A DNA stretch of 56,350 nt, from positions 1 through 56,350 of the forward strand of contig MKUW01000012.1 in NCBI GenBank assembly GCA_001899005.1, read 5' to 3'. Under the pieces are notes generated by a model, which ran no database searches, was not told where the DNA came from, and saw only the letters and a list, made by a program, of their open reading frames with translations. Position numbers and translations under genes: made by a program. How positions within the stretch are numbered: the stretch's first letter is position 1; the number at the start of each line of letters is the position of its first letter. The DNA is from Chloroflexi bacterium 44-23. GTDB taxonomy: Bacteria > Chloroflexota > Anaerolineae > Anaerolineales > Anaerolineaceae. Positions 33,039 to 41,369 of the stretch are shown here, one piece after another.

Positions 33039-34016
33039 ATGCAATCAAATTTTGAATTTCAAAATGAGCTGGAATTTGCCCGCCGAATTATGATAACCTG
33101 CGCACGCATCACGAGTTCCGTACAGCAAGAACATATCGTCCATGCACAGATCAAGGCAGACCGCAGTCCAGTCACCATCGCGGATTATGCTGTCCAGGCA
33201 TTTGTCGCCCAGGCACTACAAAAAGAGTTTCCACAGGATGGTTTGCTGGGGGAAGAGAGTTCTTCGAGCCTTCCGGGCGATCAATCGCTTTTACCTTCCA
33301 TCGCCAAACAACTGAAGCCTTATTTAGGCGTTGTTAATCCCAAAGATGTTGCTGGATGGATTGATCGCGGAAGGGGAGGCTCTGAACGGCGCAATTGGAT
33401 TATTGATCCGGTAGATGGTACCAAAGGATTTTTACGCCGGATGCAATACGTCATCGCCTTAGCCTTAATGATTGATTCTGAGATCGTACTCAGTGTAATC
33501 GGATGCCCTCAATTAAATCTTTATGGCCATTTAGGTGGTATGGCTTTCGCTGCATTAAATGAAGGATCTTATTGGGAACCGTTTTCGCAGCCTGATAAGC
33601 TTTATCCACTGAATGTATCCCGGCAAACCTCCATCTCGCAAGCCAGATTGCTGCGATCCTTTGAAGATGCCCATACCAATCCCGGACAGATAGAATGTTT
33701 TAAACAAGCGGCCCATTTGCAAAATCAGGCAATATTGATGGATAGCCAGGCAAAATATGTGCTTCTTGCAAAAGGAGATGGTGAAGTGCTTTTACGTTTA
33801 CCAGCCGAAGATCGCCCGGATTTTGTTGAAAATATTTGGGATCAAGCGCCGGCTTACCGGTTAATTAAAGAGGCTGGCGGGGAAATGACAGACCGGTTTG
33901 GGGTAAAGCTGGATTTCACGACAGGTACCACATTGACGAAAAACAGTGGAATTGTAGCGACAAATGGAATTTTACACCAGGAAACCTTACACATCCTTAA
34001 GGAAATAAGCGACTAA
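33039..34016 (+). CDS. 3'(2'),5'-bisphosphate nucleotidase, HAL2 type
   Basis: The 325-residue member of the lithium-sensitive phosphatase superfamily has SPVTIADYAVQA, GEES metal ligands, the DPVDGTKGF core motif and WDQAPAYRLIKEAGG near the C-terminus. The HAL2/SAL1-like context of the first motif favours PAP (3'-phosphoadenosine 5'-phosphate) as substrate, removing the by-product of PAPS-using sulfotransferases or reductases. The genes downstream make PAPS, which agrees. TTG at 33027 is an alternative start and would lie 2 bases after the upstream stop; neither start has a clear ribosome site. Confidence 0.87.
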   Translation: MQSNFEFQNELEFARRIMITCARITSSVQQEHIVHAQIKADRSPVTIADYAVQAFVAQALQKEFPQDGLLGEESSSSLPGDQSLLPSIAKQLKPYLGVVNPKDVAGWIDRGRGGSERRNWIIDPVDGTKGFLRRMQYVIALALMIDSEIVLSVIGCPQLNLYGHLGGMAFAALNEGSYWEPFSQPDKLYPLNVSRQTSISQARLLRSFEDAHTNPGQIECFKQAAHLQNQAILMDSQAKYVLLAKGDGEVLLRLPAEDRPDFVENIWDQAPAYRLIKEAGGEMTDRFGVKLDFTTGTTLTKNSGIVATNGILHQETLHILKEISD

Positions 34017-34035
34017 ATCCTTAGCATCATTAGAG

Positions 34036-34788
34036 ATGGAGATAAATTTTTTTCTTCTTATTCTGGTTGGGTTTTTAGCACAACTCATCGATGGCAGTCT
34101 CGGGATGGCTTATGGAGTCAGTTCCAATAGTTTTCTTTTGGCAATCGGAATTCCCCCTGCTGCTGCCAGTGCCTCCGTCCACACCGCCGAAATATTTACA
34201 ACAGCAGTGTCGGGCTTCTCTCATTGGCGATTGGGTAATGTTGATCGAAAATTTGTTTGGGGTTTGTTGATACCAGGTGTAATAGGGGCTGCCTTGGGGG
34301 CTTATGTTCTAACAAGTATAGAGGGAAATCGCATCAAGCCTTTCATCGCTGTCTACTTGTTGATCATGGGAATACGTATTTTATATAAGGCATTTACAAT
34401 CAAACATGCGTTTGAGCGCGATCCTAAACCGGCTTTGTTGATTCCTTTGGGTTTAGCCGGAGGCACATTCGATGCGCTTGGGGGTGGTGGTTGGGGTCCT
34501 ATTGTTACCTCGACCCTTATTTCAACCGGTCATACACCTCATAAAACGATTGGGTCTGTAAATTTTTCAGAATTTTTCGTGACTTTGACAGCCGCAATCA
34601 CTTTCATGTTGACAATTGGGCTAACCCACTGGCGGATAATCCTTGGCTTGCTGCTTGGCGGGGTAATAGCTGCGCCATTGGGAGCATTACTGGCGAAAAG
34701 AATTCCTGCCAAGATTTTGATGGTTATTGTGGGAGCGTTGATTATTTTGCTTCAGGTGAGGGTGCTCTGGTCGCTGATACCGAGCTAA
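34036..34788 (+). CDS. TauE/SafE-family (TSUP) anion exporter
   Basis: The 250-residue polytopic protein has seven to eight helices and a duplicated TSUP architecture. The first half has DGSLGMAYGVSSNSFLLA and the second has AGGTFDALGGGGWGP. TSUP proteins move sulfite, sulfonates and other organosulfur anions. Placement between PAP phosphatase and APS kinase suggests a sulfur oxyanion. It starts 19 bases after the phosphatase gene and is probably co-transcribed. Confidence 0.85.
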   Translation: MEINFFLLILVGFLAQLIDGSLGMAYGVSSNSFLLAIGIPPAAASASVHTAEIFTTAVSGFSHWRLGNVDRKFVWGLLIPGVIGAALGAYVLTSIEGNRIKPFIAVYLLIMGIRILYKAFTIKHAFERDPKPALLIPLGLAGGTFDALGGGGWGPIVTSTLISTGHTPHKTIGSVNFSEFFVTLTAAITFMLTIGLTHWRIILGLLLGGVIAAPLGALLAKRIPAKILMVIVGALIILLQVRVLWSLIPS

Positions 34789-34862
34789 GGCATTTCCAAC
34801 CTCTTTATTGCTGAAATCTGTGATACTGAAAATATTGGATTTAAATAAATTTTGGCTTTTCT

Positions 34863-35471
34863 ATGACTAACCTGACACCCCATCCACATCAAATTGATCC
34901 CCAAGCCCGCACAGCAATCAAGGGTCATAAGCCGCTTGTTATCTGGTTTACCGGGTTATCCGGCAGTGGCAAAAGCAGTATTGCCAATGAATTGGAACAG
35001 GAACTCAATCAACAATTTTTGGTACACACTTATCTATTGGATGGTGACAATGTTCGTAGTGGATTGAATTCCGACCTTGGTTTTTCCGTGGAAGATCGTG
35101 CTGAAAACATTCGCCGCATTGGTGAAGTGGCGAAAATGATGCTGGACGCCGGGTTGATTGTCATCACAGCCTTTATTTCACCTTATCGCCAGGAACGTGA
35201 CAAAGTTCGCCGGATTCTGCCTGAAACCAGTTTCTGTGAGGTATTTGTGGATTGTCCCCTGGAAATTTGTGAGCAACGTGATCCAAAAGGATTGTATGCA
35301 GCTGCAAGGCTTGGTCAAATTTCGCAATTTACCGGTATTTCGGCTCCATATGAACCTCCCCTCAATCCGGAGATTGTAATTCACAGCGATCACATTTCTA
35401 TCAAGGAAGCTGTCAAACAAATTATTGACTTCTTATTGGCTAAAGAAATAATGCAATCGACAATTCATTAA
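34863..35471 (+). CDS. cysC: Adenylylsulfate kinase
   Basis: The 202-residue enzyme phosphorylates APS to PAPS. All family features are intact: P-loop [48 protein letters not shown] and the lid region [12 protein letters not shown]. This contrasts with the degenerate second copy fused to CysN downstream, so the free CysC should supply the activity. It lies 74 bases after the TSUP gene. The assignment is firm. Confidence 0.95.
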   Translation: MTNLTPHPHQIDPQARTAIKGHKPLVIWFTGLSGSGKSSIANELEQELNQQFLVHTYLLDGDNVRSGLNSDLGFSVEDRAENIRRIGEVAKMMLDAGLIVITAFISPYRQERDKVRRILPETSFCEVFVDCPLEICEQRDPKGLYAAARLGQISQFTGISAPYEPPLNPEIVIHSDHISIKEAVKQIIDFLLAKEIMQSTIH

Positions 35472-35553
35472 TTGCGTAACATTCTAAAGTGGATTAGTTA
35501 TTTATTTCTCAGATCTGGGATGCCTTGGGTTGATTCCTTATCTATACAGGTAT

Positions 35554-35604
35554 TTGTATTTTTGATTAATGATTATTATGATCCTTGGTATGTTTATCAT
35601 TAAT
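35554..35604 (+). promoter_or_regulatory. cysD promoter overlapped by a 9-bp inverted repeat
   Basis: TTGTAT (35554-35559) and TATGAT (35577-35582) are 17 bases apart. A perfect inverted repeat, ATTAATGAT (35565-35573) and ATCATTAAT (35596-35604), places one arm in the spacer and the other just after the expected start site (about 35589), a classic operator position. The right arm touches the ribosome site before the cysD ATG. Confidence 0.5.
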
Positions 35605-35612
35605 AGAGGGTT

Positions 35613-36494
35613 ATGTCTCATTTAGCAAAACTTGAAAATATATCAGTGCACATTCTGCGGGAAGCATACGCCAACTTTAAAAACCTGGGTATGCTTTGGT
35701 CGATGGGTAAGGATTCCACCGTTTTATTGTGGCTGGCACGAAAAGCTTTTTTTGGGCATGTCCCATTTCCGTTGATCCATATTGACACTCATTTCAAAAT
35801 TCCTGAAATGATAGCGTATCGTGACAAGCTTGTTCGTGAGATGAAACTGACGATGGTAGTCGGTTCCAACGATGCCGCACTGGCTGCCCATCGCACCTTT
35901 CCGGAGGGAGCGGTTGATCGTCTGACATGCTGTGGTTTATTGAAGGCCGAAGCTTTGAAACAAACCCTGAATGGACAGGGTGCTCGTCGACGTTATAACC
36001 ATGATACACATACCTATGAGCTGGAAGTCAACCCCGAACCATTTACAGGAGTAATTGTTGGCGCGCGAGCAGACGAAGAAGGTTCACGGTCAAAAGAACG
36101 CTATTTTTCTGCACGAGACCGTCAAAATGAATGGAATATCTCCGATCAACCACCTGAGTTTTGGAATCAGTACAAGACGGATTTTGCTCCGGGCACAAAT
36201 GTTCGCATCCATCCACTTTTGGATTGGACCGAACTGAATATTTGGGAATATATCCAGCAAGAAGATATTCCGACAGTTTCACTTTACTACAATCAGGGCA
36301 ATGGGCGACGATACCGCTCTTTGGGTTGTTATCCCTGTACATTTCCGGTTGAATCGGATGCCAAGAATGTTGCTGAAATTATTGCCGAGCTTAAAGTAGG
36401 CAAATTTGCCAATATTGCTGAACGATCTGGACGGGCGCAGGACAAAGAAGATGGCGGTGGGTTAGAGACTCTCCGTCGTGATGGTTATATGTAA
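35613..36494 (+). CDS. cysD: Sulfate adenylyltransferase subunit 2
   Basis: The 293-residue protein is the catalytic ATP-pyrophosphatase-type subunit that forms APS from sulfate and ATP, working with CysN. The PP-loop [18 protein letters not shown] lies at about residues 29-46. Further family motifs are [25 protein letters not shown], and the C-terminal [14 protein letters not shown] and [10 protein letters not shown]. Length fits. AGAGGG precedes the ATG. The cysN gene starts 2 bases after its stop. Confidence 0.95.
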   Translation: MSHLAKLENISVHILREAYANFKNLGMLWSMGKDSTVLLWLARKAFFGHVPFPLIHIDTHFKIPEMIAYRDKLVREMKLTMVVGSNDAALAAHRTFPEGAVDRLTCCGLLKAEALKQTLNGQGARRRYNHDTHTYELEVNPEPFTGVIVGARADEEGSRSKERYFSARDRQNEWNISDQPPEFWNQYKTDFAPGTNVRIHPLLDWTELNIWEYIQQEDIPTVSLYYNQGNGRRYRSLGCYPCTFPVESDAKNVAEIIAELKVGKFANIAERSGRAQDKEDGGGLETLRRDGYM

Positions 36495-36495
36495 A

Positions 36496-38313
36496 ATGCT
36501 GAAAACCACTGACAACCCTATCAAGGAACAAATGAATGTGGTGTTTGTTGGCCATGTAGATCATGGTAAATCCACGGTAATCGGTCGCTTGTTGGCGGAT
36601 ACAAATTCCCTTCCCAAGGGCAAACTCGAATCCATCCGTGAACGATGTCAGAAAAACAGCCAGCCATTCGAATACGCTTTCTTAATCGACGCCCTTAAAG
36701 ATGAGCAAGCCCAATCGATTACGATTGATTCGGCGCGAGTTTTTTTTCAGTCAGACAAACGTCATTATATTATTATTGATGCTCCCGGACATATTGAATT
36801 TATTAAGAATATGATTACAGGTGCATCGCATGCTGAAGCTGCCATTTTGGTGATTGACGCAGTTGAAGGCGTCCAGGAGAATTCACGCCGGCATGGTTAC
36901 ATGCTCGGTATGCTTGGTATTAAGAAAATTGTTGTTTTGGTTAACAAGATGGATCTGGTCGAATATGACCAGAATGCTTTTCAAGCAATTAAGACACAAT
37001 ACGAAGCCTTTTTACAAGGACTAGGTATAGAAGTATTGCATTACATTCCTGCCAGTGGGCTTGAAGGTGATTGCATAGTGGATTGTGCCGCAAGAATGCC
37101 CTGGTATCACGGGCCGACCTTATTGCAAGCATTGGATGCTTTTGAAATAGCTGCAACTCTTGATGACCAACCACTTAGATTGCCTATTCAGGATGTATAT
37201 AAATTCTCCGCATTTGGAGATTCACGCCGTATAGTAGCTGGGTCTGTCGCCAGCGGCCGTCTGAGTGTTGGGGATGAGTTGGTCTTTTATCCTTCCGGAA
37301 AACGTACTCAAGTAAAAGAGTTTGAAATATTTAACGGAAAAAACCCGATATCGGTTGCGAGTGGTGATGCCACGGGCTTTACCATGCGTGAACAGATTTA
37401 TGTTCGCCGCGGCCAAATAGCCGCCAAAAGCACTGAACCTGCGCCATTTGTGAGCACTCGGATGCGTGTCTCTCTTTTTTGGCTTGGCAAGGAGCCTTTA
37501 GTCCAGGGAAAAGAATATTATTTTAAACTTGGTGCTTCCAAAGAACGAGTACAGTTAGAAAAAATTCATAAAATTATCGATGCATCCAATTATGCTGCTC
37601 AGACTGAAAAAACTGAAATTGGACACCATGATGTGGCTGAAGCAACATTAAAACTTGCCCATCCAGTTGCCTTTGATACCTCCGACAAAATGCCGGAAAC
37701 AAGCCGTTTTGTGCTGGTTGATCAATACGAGATTCGAGGCGGCGGAATCATCCTTGAGGCTTTGGACGATCCAGATTCAGATATTCGCGCAGATGTAGTG
37801 ATCCGCAATCAAAAATGGATCAAGTCGACAGTATCCATGGAACAGCGGGCGGAACACTATAACCAGAAATCAGCATTGGTGATAATTACCGGCCCCCGAC
37901 ATGTAGGTCGAAAAACATTGGCAGCCATGTTGGAACGTCAGCTTTTTGAAGATGGTAAGCAAGTCTATTATTTAGGTCTGGGCTCGTTGCTCTATGGCGT
38001 CAACGCAGATTTAAAGAGACATGAAGCTCCAGGTGGCTGGCGGGAATCTATGCGCCGGTTCGCAGAAGTATGTCATCTGTTTTTAGATGCCGGACAGATT
38101 TTAATTGTGACCGCACTCGAGCTTACCAGTGCAGATTTAACGGTTCTGCAAACAGTTATTGGTGAGGAAAAGATTAAGACAGTTTGGTTAGGCGGCGAAA
38201 TCACTACAGATTTGCCGGTTGACCTAGTTTTTCATCATCATGAAACTTTAGAACAGGCAGCCGTACAAATCAAAGGCTTATTACAAGAAGCGGGCATAAT
38301 ATTTAAGCCTTAA
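36496..38313 (+). CDS. cysN: Sulfate adenylyltransferase subunit 1 fused to a degenerate APS-kinase domain
   Basis: The 605-residue protein has a translation-factor-type GTPase domain ([18 protein letters not shown]) and two beta-barrel domains up to about residue 440. This is the CysN regulatory GTPase that drives APS formation with CysD. The last 150 residues align with APS kinase, as in CysNC fusions, but the P-loop reads GPRHVGRKT with Arg472 in place of the essential Lys. The LDGDN and DRAENIRR motifs are also absent. The kinase part is therefore probably inactive. The start is uncertain: ATG 36496 was chosen, and an overlapping ATG at 36481 is in frame. Confidence 0.92.
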   Translation: MLKTTDNPIKEQMNVVFVGHVDHGKSTVIGRLLADTNSLPKGKLESIRERCQKNSQPFEYAFLIDALKDEQAQSITIDSARVFFQSDKRHYIIIDAPGHIEFIKNMITGASHAEAAILVIDAVEGVQENSRRHGYMLGMLGIKKIVVLVNKMDLVEYDQNAFQAIKTQYEAFLQGLGIEVLHYIPASGLEGDCIVDCAARMPWYHGPTLLQALDAFEIAATLDDQPLRLPIQDVYKFSAFGDSRRIVAGSVASGRLSVGDELVFYPSGKRTQVKEFEIFNGKNPISVASGDATGFTMREQIYVRRGQIAAKSTEPAPFVSTRMRVSLFWLGKEPLVQGKEYYFKLGASKERVQLEKIHKIIDASNYAAQTEKTEIGHHDVAEATLKLAHPVAFDTSDKMPETSRFVLVDQYEIRGGGIILEALDDPDSDIRADVVIRNQKWIKSTVSMEQRAEHYNQKSALVIITGPRHVGRKTLAAMLERQLFEDGKQVYYLGLGSLLYGVNADLKRHEAPGGWRESMRRFAEVCHLFLDAGQILIVTALELTSADLTVLQTVIGEEKIKTVWLGGEITTDLPVDLVFHHHETLEQAAVQIKGLLQEAGIIFKP

Positions 38314-38363
38314 ATTTTCCAATTTCTGGCATGTTTGAAAATTAAGGGATAATTTATTACGGA

Positions 38364-38396
38364 AAACCAAGGCCCGTTGTTCGGGAACTTTGGTTT
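38364..38396 (+). other. Hairpin in the cysN-epimerase gap
   Basis: AAACCAA (38364-38370) pairs with TTGGTTT (38390-38396), and CCCG (38373-38376) pairs with CGGG (38382-38385) inside it, separated by an internal loop. No T-run follows, so it is not a simple terminator. It could be an attenuator, a processing site or a protein-binding site. Confidence 0.35.
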
Positions 38397-38484
38397 ATCG
38401 CTAACTGGATACTGCTTGCGGTTATTATTAACATGCTGAAATAAAAAATAAGGTAGAACAAATTCTTTTTTGGGAAGGCTTTTC

Positions 38485-39501
38485 ATGTCAAAATTTATGG
38501 TAACAGGTGCTGCTGGTTTTATTGGATCACGGGTCGCTGATCAGCTGTTGTCGCAGGGTGAAGATGTAATTGGCATAGACAATTTAAATGATGCATACGA
38601 TCCTCGTTTAAAATTGCACCGACTTGATGCTTTACGCCTCTATCCGAATTTTGTCTTCCAGCAAATCGATATTTGCGACCGGCAATCTTTGGAAGAGCTG
38701 ATTAAAAAGCAAACCACAAATGAGAATGTTGCAGCTATTTTTAATTTGGCAGCACGGGCAGGAGTCCCGGTGAGCGTTGAAAACCCCTGGCTCTATGTGG
38801 ATACCAATACGACCGGTACCTTGAATTTACTCGATCTGGCAAAGCAATTTGGTATCCCAAAATTTGTCTTGGCGTCGACCTCTTCGTTATATGGCAGTCA
38901 AAACCCGCTACCATACAACGAAAACGCCAACACGGATCGTCCGCTTTCACCCTACGCGGCTTCCAAAAAAGGCGCTGAAGCGCTAGCTTATACATATCAC
39001 CACCTATATGGCTTGGATGTGAGTGTATTGAGATACTTTACAGTTTATGGTCCGGCGGGGAGGCCGGATATGTCAATTTTTCGTTTTGTACACTGGATTG
39101 AATCTGGTGTTCCAATTCAACTGACCGGAGATGGTAGTCAATCTCGTGATTTCACTTACGTTGATGATGTTGCGCGGGGCACTGTTTTGGCAGTCAGACC
39201 CCTCGGTTACGAGATTATTAATCTTGGATCGGATCGGCCCTATACTTTGAATGAGATGATTGCCTTAATCGAGAAATTTACGGGTAAAAATGCAGAAATA
39301 CAAAGTTTTCCAACGCCGCATACTGATATAAATGCGACCTGGGCGGACATAAACAAAGCCCGCAACCTGCTTGGTTGGCTGCCACAGGTTTCATTCGAAG
39401 AAGGTATTGGCAGATTGGTTTCCTGGTATCAAGAAAACCAAGCGTTGGCTTCAACGATAAACTTTCCAACGCTATTTAAACAAAACGAAAAAGTAAGTTA
39501 A
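38485..39501 (+). CDS. NAD-dependent epimerase, UDP-glucuronate 4-epimerase-like
   Basis: The 338-residue extended SDR enzyme has GAAGFIGSRVADQLL, the NLNDAYDPRLK segment typical of UDP-glucuronate epimerases, SPYAASKKGAE (Tyr/Lys pair) and RDFTYVDDVARGT. The likely reaction is interconversion of UDP-glucuronate and UDP-galacturonate, and the UDP-glucose dehydrogenase gene follows. A TTG five codons upstream is in frame, but GGGAAGG at the right distance favours the ATG at 38485. Confidence 0.85.
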   Translation: MSKFMVTGAAGFIGSRVADQLLSQGEDVIGIDNLNDAYDPRLKLHRLDALRLYPNFVFQQIDICDRQSLEELIKKQTTNENVAAIFNLAARAGVPVSVENPWLYVDTNTTGTLNLLDLAKQFGIPKFVLASTSSLYGSQNPLPYNENANTDRPLSPYAASKKGAEALAYTYHHLYGLDVSVLRYFTVYGPAGRPDMSIFRFVHWIESGVPIQLTGDGSQSRDFTYVDDVARGTVLAVRPLGYEIINLGSDRPYTLNEMIALIEKFTGKNAEIQSFPTPHTDINATWADINKARNLLGWLPQVSFEEGIGRLVSWYQENQALASTINFPTLFKQNEKVS

Positions 39502-39751
39502 AATATGGTTCGTGTATCATAATTTTATGAACTGCAATCATAAATTATGCCCATGATAGAAAAAAGAGGATTGGCGCTGTAACTTTATTATCACAAGATA
39601 TCGGAAAATACTTTTTTTGTTACCAAAAGCATACACAACAAACTTTATAAACAAGTCAAAAACAATACAATGAGATCTAAAATGATTCCCGGCTTAAATT
39701 CTTGAATCGTTGAAATTATTGAATATTGCTATTTATTATAGAGGAGGAAAT

Positions 39752-41065
39752 ATGAAGGTTTTAGTTATTGGCACTGGTTATGTGGGTTTAAATACAGGGG
39801 TAGTTTTGGCTTATTTAGGACACGACGTGACTTGTCTCGATGTAAATTCAGAGAAGATTGAGATGTTAAAGCAGGGCAAGCCGCCAATTTACGAACCCAA
39901 TCTGGACACTTTATTAACCCTTGCCTACGACCACCTTCACTTTACAACCGATTATGACGAAGCTGACATTCCCAATACTGATGTTGTCTTTATTGCTGTA
40001 GGAACCCCTTCTTTACCCGATGGTGGCGCAAATTTGGAATATGTTGCTCAGGCTGCGCGATCAGTGGGGGCCAGGCTGGATGGCCACTTTACCGTAATTG
40101 TCAATAAATCAACAGTTCCGATAGGTTCTGGTAATTGGGTGACCACCTTAATTCGAGATGCTTATCAAAAATCGCAAGGGCATCGTCCGCATGGAAATTA
40201 TTTCATTGCATCCAATCCGGAATTTTTACGTCAAGGTTCAGCGCTTTATGATACCTTTTATCCTGACAGAATTGTACTTGGCGCAGAGGATCCGCGGGCA
40301 ATTGACATCCTCACCAATCTCTATCGTCCATTGCTCAATCAGGATTTCACCGCACCTGAATCATTACCACGCCCGGAAGGTTTTACAGCTGTTCCACTGG
40401 TAACGTGTGATCTTGCTTCTGCTGAAATGATCAAATATGCTGCCAATTCTTTTTTGGCATTAAAAATTTCATATATTAACGAAATTGCACATTTGGCTGA
40501 AAAAGTTGGCGCAGATATTACTCAGATTGCGCGTGGGATTGGTCTCGATTCGCGCATAGGCCCTCGTTTTTTGAATGCTGGCATTGGCTGGGGTGGATCA
40601 TGTTTTGGAAAAGACACGGCTGCGCTTATTTCCACGGCTTGTGAATACAATTTGGAAATGCCCATAATTGAAGCAGCCCGGAATGTAAATTACCAGTTAC
40701 GGGAAGAATTTGTTATGAAGGCCCAACAGGAATTGAAGATATTAAAAGGAAAAACTGTTACGCTGCTTGGCCTGGCATTTAAACCCAACACGGATGATCT
40801 ACGTGATGCACCAGCTATCGATATCGCAAAAATGCTTTTGTTGAGGGGCGCAAAAGTACACGCACATGATCCGGTTGCAATCGCAAACATGAAACGTCAG
40901 TATCCGGAACTGGCAATCGATTATTTTGAGGATGCCAATGAAGCAGTGCAAGATAGTGATGCTGTTCTGCTGGTGACAGAATGGCCATTGTATAAAAAAT
41001 TGGATTGGAAAACGATCTTAAAAGATGGTAAGGTGAAATTGCTTGATGGTCGCAACTTTTTTTAA
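39752..41065 (+). CDS. UDP-glucose 6-dehydrogenase
   Basis: The 437-residue enzyme oxidises UDP-glucose to UDP-glucuronate with NAD. It has GTGYVGLNTG at the N-terminus, the FIAVGTPS segment, NPEFLRQG, the hinge helix KYAANSFLALKISYINE and the catalytic Cys284 in GWGGSCFGKD. A frame upstream to 39710 exists, but AGGAGGAAAT directly before the ATG at 39752 fixes the start. With the preceding epimerase it supplies uronic acids to the polymer. Confidence 0.94.
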   Translation: MKVLVIGTGYVGLNTGVVLAYLGHDVTCLDVNSEKIEMLKQGKPPIYEPNLDTLLTLAYDHLHFTTDYDEADIPNTDVVFIAVGTPSLPDGGANLEYVAQAARSVGARLDGHFTVIVNKSTVPIGSGNWVTTLIRDAYQKSQGHRPHGNYFIASNPEFLRQGSALYDTFYPDRIVLGAEDPRAIDILTNLYRPLLNQDFTAPESLPRPEGFTAVPLVTCDLASAEMIKYAANSFLALKISYINEIAHLAEKVGADITQIARGIGLDSRIGPRFLNAGIGWGGSCFGKDTAALISTACEYNLEMPIIEAARNVNYQLREEFVMKAQQELKILKGKTVTLLGLAFKPNTDDLRDAPAIDIAKMLLLRGAKVHAHDPVAIANMKRQYPELAIDYFEDANEAVQDSDAVLLVTEWPLYKKLDWKTILKDGKVKLLDGRNFF

Positions 41066-41281
41066 AGTTGTCAAATTAGACTGGATGTTTATTAATTATC
41101 CAAAATTTTGAATAAATCAAATAAAATTTGATTGTTTAAGCCCGCTTTGATATCCAAAACAACCTATCAGAATAGCCCAATCAAAATACGCTTCTCTGAC
41201 TGTAGTGATCCTTACAGAATTTCAAAAAGGAACGTTTTTATCCTCTACAATTAATTCTTCAATCATGATTTAAACAAACAA
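41066..41281. other. Intergenic region before the second EPS transcript
   Basis: This AT-rich gap of about 220 bases precedes the promoter at 41282-41309. I see no gene, terminator or RNA motif in it. Confidence 0.4.
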
Positions 41282-41309
41282 TTGGCATCCCTAAATTTAG
41301 ATCTATAAT
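41282..41309 (+). promoter_or_regulatory. Promoter of the phosphoglycosyl transferase gene
   Basis: TTGGCA (41282-41287) and TATAAT (41304-41309) are 16 bases apart. Transcription should begin near 41317, giving a leader of about 53 bases that ends with the ribosome site AGGGGG before a TTG start. Confidence 0.65.
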
Positions 41310-41369
41310 ATACTAATAGTATTGTTCAACAATTTGGATTTGAAATACGTCATTTAGCAGGGGGTTAGA

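Noticed and set aside
36478..36495. GTG/ATG starts of cysN that overlap the cysD stop.
   Set aside because: They add only a few non-conserved residues and have no ribosome site. ATG 36496, two bases after the cysD stop, fits the family better, though this remains uncertain.
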